From RUG12461 sp045661345 (lineage in GTDB: Bacteria > Bacillota > Clostridia > Lachnospirales > Lachnospiraceae): DNA of 64,000 nucleotides. The notes under the pieces are model-generated. The model saw only the letters and a list, made by a program, of their open reading frames with translations, was not told the origin of the DNA and made no database searches. Shown one piece after another: positions 60,713 to 64,000 of the stretch (its first letter is position 1; each line of letters opens with the position of its first letter). A program made the translations under genes and the position numbers. The DNA lies in the NCBI GenBank assembly GCA_045661345.1, contig JAZRFM010000032.1:1-64000 (forward strand), read 5' to 3'.

Positions 60713-60939
60713 GTGTGACAAAGGAAAGAAAGGATCCCCACCGGTATGACGATATGCTGGATCTTCCTCATCCGGTGTCCAAAAAGCATAAACAGATGCC
60801 CCTTTTGGACCGGGCAGCGCAGTTTGCGCCCTTTGCAGCCCTGTCCGGCTACGGGGAGCAGGTGGAGGATACCGCAAAAACCGCTTATGAAAGGATTGTA
60901 ACCGGGGAAGCCGGCGAGGCCTTTGAAGAGAGTCCGTAA
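60709..60939 (+). CDS. Small protein linked to Y-family polymerases
   Basis: The 76-residue protein has HRYDDMLDLPHPVSKKHKQM and DRAAQFAPFAALSGYGEQVE, a pattern I know from small genes directly downstream of dinB/umuC-like genes in Clostridia, related to YolD. In Bacillus YolD-like proteins are encoded with UvrX-type polymerases and are thought to support their action. It has no membrane segment. The ATG overlaps the polymerase stop (ATGA), so they are coexpressed. The role is inferred from the constant pairing. A UUCG-loop terminator ends this unit. Confidence 0.85.
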   Translation: MSVTKERKDPHRYDDMLDLPHPVSKKHKQMPLLDRAAQFAPFAALSGYGEQVEDTAKTAYERIVTGEAGEAFEESP

Positions 60940-60944
60940 GGCTT

Positions 60945-60975
60945 GAAAAAACCGGTCCTTCGGACCGGCTTTTTT
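60945..60975 (+). terminator. Terminator with UUCG tetraloop
   Basis: CCGGTCC (60952-60958), TTCG loop, GGACCGG (60962-60968), then CTTTTTT, with an upstream A run that extends the stem. Confidence 0.93.
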
Positions 60976-61024
60976 CAAGGATCTTCGGGGCAAGATTTTG
61001 GTTTCTTTCCCCTGATTTATTTGC

Positions 61025-61030
61025 TATAAT
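61025..61030 (+). promoter_or_regulatory. -10 box of the reverse rubrerythrin gene
   Basis: A perfect TATAAT (61025-61030); the 17-base upstream position has only a weak TTTCTT, so an activator or a different -35 may be used. Confidence 0.55.
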
Positions 61031-61090
61031 GGGTAGACAAACACGGAAAAAAGACCGTGGCAACACAAGACGTGAAGGGAGGATTTTACG

Positions 61091-61633
61091 ATGGCAAAAT
61101 GGGTTTGTTCGGTATGCGGTTATGTACATGAGGGGGAGGAGCCCCCGGAGCAGTGTCCGCAGTGTAAGGCACCGAAGGAGAAGTTTACGAAGCAGGAGGG
61201 AGAGCTTACCTGGGCTGCCGAGCATGTGGTCGGCGTCGCAAAAGGGGTGCCGGAGGATATCATCGAGGATCTCCGCTCGAATTTCAACGGAGAATGCAGC
61301 GAGGTGGGGATGTATCTTGCCATGAGCCGTGTGGCTTATCGCGAGGGGTATCCGGAGATCGGAGAGTACTGGAAGACGGCAGCCTTTGAGGAGGCGGAGC
61401 ATGCAGCGAAGTTTGCGGAGCTGCTGGGCGAAGTGGTGACGGATTCCACCAAAAAGAATCTGGAAATGCGTGTGGAGGCAGAAAACGGAGCGACCGCAGG
61501 GAAGGCGGCTCTCGCAAAGCGTGCGAAGGAGCTGAACCTGGATGCGATCCATGACACGGTGCATGAGATGGCAAGAGACGAGGCCAGACACGGCAAGGCT
61601 TTTGCTGGTCTTTTGAAGCGGTATTTCGGATAA
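61091..61633 (+). CDS. Reverse rubrerythrin (NADH-peroxidase-type)
   Basis: This 180-residue protein has the rubredoxin domain first: KWVCSVCGYVHEGEEPPEQC and PQCKAP (residues 3-25) give the four-Cys iron site. The di-iron ferritin-like domain follows (about 45-178), with ligands in NFNGECSEVGMYL, EEAEHAAKFAEL and MARDEARHGKAF. In Clostridium acetobutylicum such reverse rubrerythrins are major peroxide-reducing enzymes that defend anaerobes against O2. The gene has its own TATAAT and a GAAGGGAGG site ten bases before the ATG. A ferredoxin-like DUF362 gene follows. Confidence 0.94.
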   Translation: MAKWVCSVCGYVHEGEEPPEQCPQCKAPKEKFTKQEGELTWAAEHVVGVAKGVPEDIIEDLRSNFNGECSEVGMYLAMSRVAYREGYPEIGEYWKTAAFEEAEHAAKFAELLGEVVTDSTKKNLEMRVEAENGATAGKAALAKRAKELNLDAIHDTVHEMARDEARHGKAFAGLLKRYFG

Positions 61634-61652
61634 AAGGGCAGGGAGGCATCAA

Positions 61653-62777
61653 ATGGAGAAGACAAAAGTTTATTTCACTGATTTCCGGACACAGCTGGAC
61701 GTCAGCCTGACGGTGAAACTGCAGAAGCTGATCAGAAAGGCCGGGATCGGGAAGATCGACATGGATGGGAAATTCGTGGCGATCAAGATGCACTTCGGAG
61801 AACTTGGGAACCTTGCCTACCTGCGTCCGAACTATGCGAAGGCAGTGGCGGATGTCGTGAAGGAGCAGAACGGAAAGCCGTTTCTCACCGATTGCAACAC
61901 GCTCTACCCGGGATCCAGAAAGCATGCATTAGAGCATCTGGATTGCGCGAATATCAACGGGTTCAACACGGTGACCACGGGCTGTCAGATCATCATCGCC
62001 GACGGCCTCAGAGGCACGGATGATATCGCTGTTCCTGTGCCAAACGGGGAGTACTGCAAGGAAGCCTATATCGGCCGTGCCATCATGGATGCGGATGTTT
62101 TCATCAGCCTGAACCACTTTAAGGGTCATGAGATGACCGGATTCGGCGGAGCGATCAAGAATATCGGTATGGGCTGCGGGAGCCGTGCAGGGAAGATGCT
62201 TCAGCACAACAGCGGGACACCGGTGATCTCGAAGAAGGCCTGCCGGGGCTGCAAACGCTGTGCGAAGGAGTGCGGGTCGGATGCGATTTTTTACGGAGAG
62301 GATGGAAAAGCCCACATCGATGAAAAGCTTTGCAAGGGCTGCGGCCGCTGTATCGGTGCTTGTGCCTTTGACGCGATCTCCAACAAAAACTGGGATGCCA
62401 ATGAACAGCTGTGCCGGAAGATGGCAGAATATTCGGCCGCTGTCTGCGCAGGCAGGCCCACCTTCCATATCAGCCTGGCGCAGGATATTTCGCCGAACTG
62501 TGATTGCCATTCGGAAAACGATGCGCCGATTCTTCCGGATATCGGTATGTTCGCGTCCTTCGATCCTGTGGCGCTGGATCAGGCCTGCGTGGATGCCTGC
62601 ATGAAGTCGGAGCCCATGCCAAACAGCCAGCTTTCCGACAACCTGAATAAAGAGGGGTGGGAGCATCATCATGACCACTTCAAGGACAGCAACCCCAACA
62701 TCCGCTGGAAGGAGACCCTGGAGCACGCGGAGAAGATCGGACACGGGACCCGTGCATATGAACTGATCGTGATGTAG
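61653..62777 (+). CDS. DUF362 protein with two 4Fe-4S motifs
   Basis: The 374-residue protein starts with a DUF362 domain (KVYFTDFRTQLDVSL, FVAIKMHFGELGNLAYLRP, FLTDCNTLYPGSRKHALEH). The ferredoxin part has CRGCKRCAKECGSD (about 193-206) and CKGCGRCIGACAFD (about 228-241). After it come SLAQDISPNCDCHSENDAPI and LPDIGMFASFDPVALDQACV, which match the second half of DUF362. Its reaction is unknown; it may pass electrons to partner enzymes. It follows reverse rubrerythrin by 19 bases, with GGGCAGGGAGG before the ATG, which suggests a link to oxygen defence. Confidence 0.9.
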   Translation: MEKTKVYFTDFRTQLDVSLTVKLQKLIRKAGIGKIDMDGKFVAIKMHFGELGNLAYLRPNYAKAVADVVKEQNGKPFLTDCNTLYPGSRKHALEHLDCANINGFNTVTTGCQIIIADGLRGTDDIAVPVPNGEYCKEAYIGRAIMDADVFISLNHFKGHEMTGFGGAIKNIGMGCGSRAGKMLQHNSGTPVISKKACRGCKRCAKECGSDAIFYGEDGKAHIDEKLCKGCGRCIGACAFDAISNKNWDANEQLCRKMAEYSAAVCAGRPTFHISLAQDISPNCDCHSENDAPILPDIGMFASFDPVALDQACVDACMKSEPMPNSQLSDNLNKEGWEHHHDHFKDSNPNIRWKETLEHAEKIGHGTRAYELIVM

Positions 62778-62794
62778 GCGGTTCTTCGCGCAAA

Positions 62795-63331
62795 ATGCGT
62801 ATGCGCGCTTTTGGCACCGATATCAATACCATGCAAAAAGAAACGTACTTTCAAAAAGCACTCCGGAATTTTACACAAGATGCCGCAAGCCTTGATGCTG
62901 TGCGGCATCTTGCCGATCTGGGCAAAACCGTTAAGGAGATCGAGGCGACCCTTTCCTATCCCACGCCCCATGAACTGGTACAAAGGACGGTCTGGGAACG
63001 GCTCCTGGAAAACGGGACGATTCTGCGCGAGGAACCCTCCGGGAGAGAGACGGTCACAAAGGCGGAGTTTGTCCGGGAATACAATGCCTACGGCAAGGCT
63101 TCCTTCCGGCGCGTCGTGAAGACGAGGGAGGTGGAGCGGGATCCGGAGGAGTATGTTCCCTGCAGCTTCGGGGACGAAACACCGGAGGCGCTAATGAAGC
63201 GTCTTCAAAAGGCCGGCGTGGAGGAAAAGGATGCGGAATATGTCCTGGGACTCCCATGGGAAAAGGGAATTCTTTACCACAAAAAGACGGAACGGATATT
63301 GCGGATCCTGCGGAAACTGGGTATAATGTGA
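62795..63331 (+). CDS. Unrecognised 178-residue protein
   Basis: I do not recognise a family. The protein is soluble and charged, with many Glu, Arg and Lys. From residue 13 it reads MQKETYFQKALRNFTQDAAS, then an HTH-like or helical part (VRHLADLGKTVKEIEATLSY, about 40-59) and a C-terminal LYHKKTERILRILRKLGIM. A small repeat-type arrangement of helices is likely. The start is unclear: ATG 62795 and ATG 62831 are in frame and neither has a good ribosome site. It follows the DUF362 gene by 17 bases. A large palindrome follows its stop by nine bases. Confidence 0.7.
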   Translation: MRMRAFGTDINTMQKETYFQKALRNFTQDAASLDAVRHLADLGKTVKEIEATLSYPTPHELVQRTVWERLLENGTILREEPSGRETVTKAEFVREYNAYGKASFRRVVKTREVERDPEEYVPCSFGDETPEALMKRLQKAGVEEKDAEYVLGLPWEKGILYHKKTERILRILRKLGIM

Positions 63332-63340
63332 GTGGTGTGA

Positions 63341-63480
63341 TGTTAAGGTCAAAAGTCACATGCCGCTTGCGGCATTGTGACCTTTGCACAAAGATCCGTG
63401 GGAGCATGCTAACATGCTCCACCGGATTCTTGTGCAAAGTGCATATGTGATTTCATCGCATAGCGCTTTTGACCTTAACA
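63341..63480. repeat. 140-base multi-branched palindromic element
   Basis: A perfect 15-base outer arm pair (63341-63355 and 63466-63480) encloses three hairpins: TCACATGCCG...CGGCATTGTGA (63356-63380), a long one with arms CTTTGCACAA/TTGTGCAAAG (63382-63391, 63430-63439) and inner GGAGCATG/CATGCTCC, and a short one at 63446-63460. It lies between two genes and encodes no convincing protein. Confidence 0.9.
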
Positions 63481-63512
63481 GCAGGATATCGTTTTTTGGA
63501 AGGAGATCATTC

Positions 63513-64000
63513 ATGGAACCAAGTAACGGAAAAAGACTTTCATTTCTGACCCCTCTGATTATGGGCCTTTCCATGATCGCCTGCTGTGCGATCCTGGTAG
63601 GCGGCTATCTTGCTTACAAGAGTCAGGCCGGTCACTCCATCAGCGCCACCGGTTCCGCAAGCGTTGACTTTGAGTCCGATCTTGTGGTCTGGAGAGGCTA
63701 TTTCACGAGTGAAGCGATGACCAGCAAGGCAGCCTACGACAAGATCAAGAAGGAGGCGGCTGTTGTCAATGAGTATCTGACGGCAAACGGCATCGCGCCG
63801 GATGAGATTGTTTTTAATTCCGTGGATATTACAGAGGATTATGACTATTATTATGATGATTACGGGAATATGACCGGCAAGTCCCTGAACGGCTACACCC
63901 TGGAACAGGGCGTTGTGGTCACCTCCACGAATCTGGATGCGGTGGATAAGATTTCCCGGGATATTTCAAGCCTTTTGGATACCGGTGTGGAATTTAATTC
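63513..64000 (+). CDS. SIMPL-domain (DUF541) protein, cut by the window end
   Basis: Only the first 162 codons are present. The N-terminus has a membrane anchor (LTPLIMGLSMIACCAILVGG, about 11-30). The periplasmic-type SIMPL domain begins ISATGSASVDFESDLVVWRG and continues with AAVVNEYLTANGIAPDEIVF and YTLEQGVVVTSTNLDAVDKI. SIMPL proteins have been linked to oxidative stress defence (E. coli YggE) and to signalling in mammals; mechanism is not known. GGAAGGAG at 63498-63505 precedes the ATG. A hyper-palindromic element lies just upstream. Codon use matches the neighbours. Confidence 0.85.
   Translation, partial: MEPSNGKRLSFLTPLIMGLSMIACCAILVGGYLAYKSQAGHSISATGSASVDFESDLVVWRGYFTSEAMTSKAAYDKIKKEAAVVNEYLTANGIAPDEIVFNSVDITEDYDYYYDDYGNMTGKSLNGYTLEQGVVVTSTNLDAVDKISRDISSLLDTGVEFN

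Noticed and set aside
59336..61591. 751-codon minus-strand frame opposite the Y-family polymerase and rubrerythrin
   Set aside because: It spans a strong plus-strand terminator and two recognised genes, and the translation has no protein-like motifs.

Overview
This window looks like a chromosomal core region of a Clostridia bacterium, most likely Lachnospiraceae. The basis is moderately high GC, strong AGGAGG-type ribosome sites, sigma-A-like promoters, a pyruvate:ferredoxin oxidoreductase, a reverse-type rubrerythrin, DUF4364, and the Firmicute order rplS-lepB-ylqF-rnhB-ylqG-ylqH-yraN. No rRNA, tRNA, CRISPR array, prophage, insertion sequence or origin was seen.

Layout. 1-5 kb: signalling genes (HD-GYP, free methionine sulfoxide reductase, GGDEF) beside a minus-strand XRE/membrane-protein pair and two minus-strand genes. 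5-9.4 kb: sbcD-sbcC. 9.4-9.7 kb: a small double-glycine-leader peptide gene with its own promoter and terminator. 9.7-20 kb: a long housekeeping run, rplS, lepB, ylqF, rnhB, a FliK-like/FlhB-like pair, yraN, a DUF512 protein, der, plsY, gpsA and dut. 20-25.6 kb: a multisugar ABC ATPase, two esterases, a metallo-beta-lactamase-fold hydrolase and a CdaR-type regulator. 25.6-33.5 kb: type IIA topoisomerase pair, CPBP protease, ABC-F ATPase, aroC. 33.6-40 kb: accessory stretch with a 50-residue minus-strand gene, a zinc-protease-like lipoprotein, a membrane protein with a degenerate GGDEF domain, a second double-glycine-leader peptide broken by a frame slip, a tiny membrane protein, tcdA, a radical SAM protein and a ferritin-like protein. 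40-48 kb: preA-like dehydrogenase, a cbiMQO nickel/cobalt ECF transporter and pyruvate:ferredoxin oxidoreductase. 48-53 kb: TraX-like protein, coiled-coil protein, CBS-domain pyrophosphatase, DUF4364 and malic enzyme. 53-64 kb: rho, rpmE, DUF1385, prmC, prfA, a polysaccharide-deacetylase-like lipoprotein, a Y-family polymerase with its small partner, reverse rubrerythrin, DUF362 ferredoxin-like protein, an unknown protein and the start of a SIMPL-domain protein.

Most genes are ordinary translation, DNA-repair, lipid and anaerobic redox functions. The most unusual material is in small features. Two peptide genes about 27 kb apart share a double-glycine leader and an almost identical promoter (TGCCA, 11 bases, CATTCGTATA); the second has a zinc-ribbon-like C-terminus and needs a -1 shift at an A6 run. 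The Y-family polymerase has no ATG, GTG or TTG in a position that keeps its catalytic motif and seems to use ATC. A 140-base multi-branched palindrome lies before the last gene. Tandem repeats sit directly after the stop codons of dut and parE. A hairpin repeat occurs in the rho leader and again after aroC. All functional names come from reading motifs by eye; no database search was possible.
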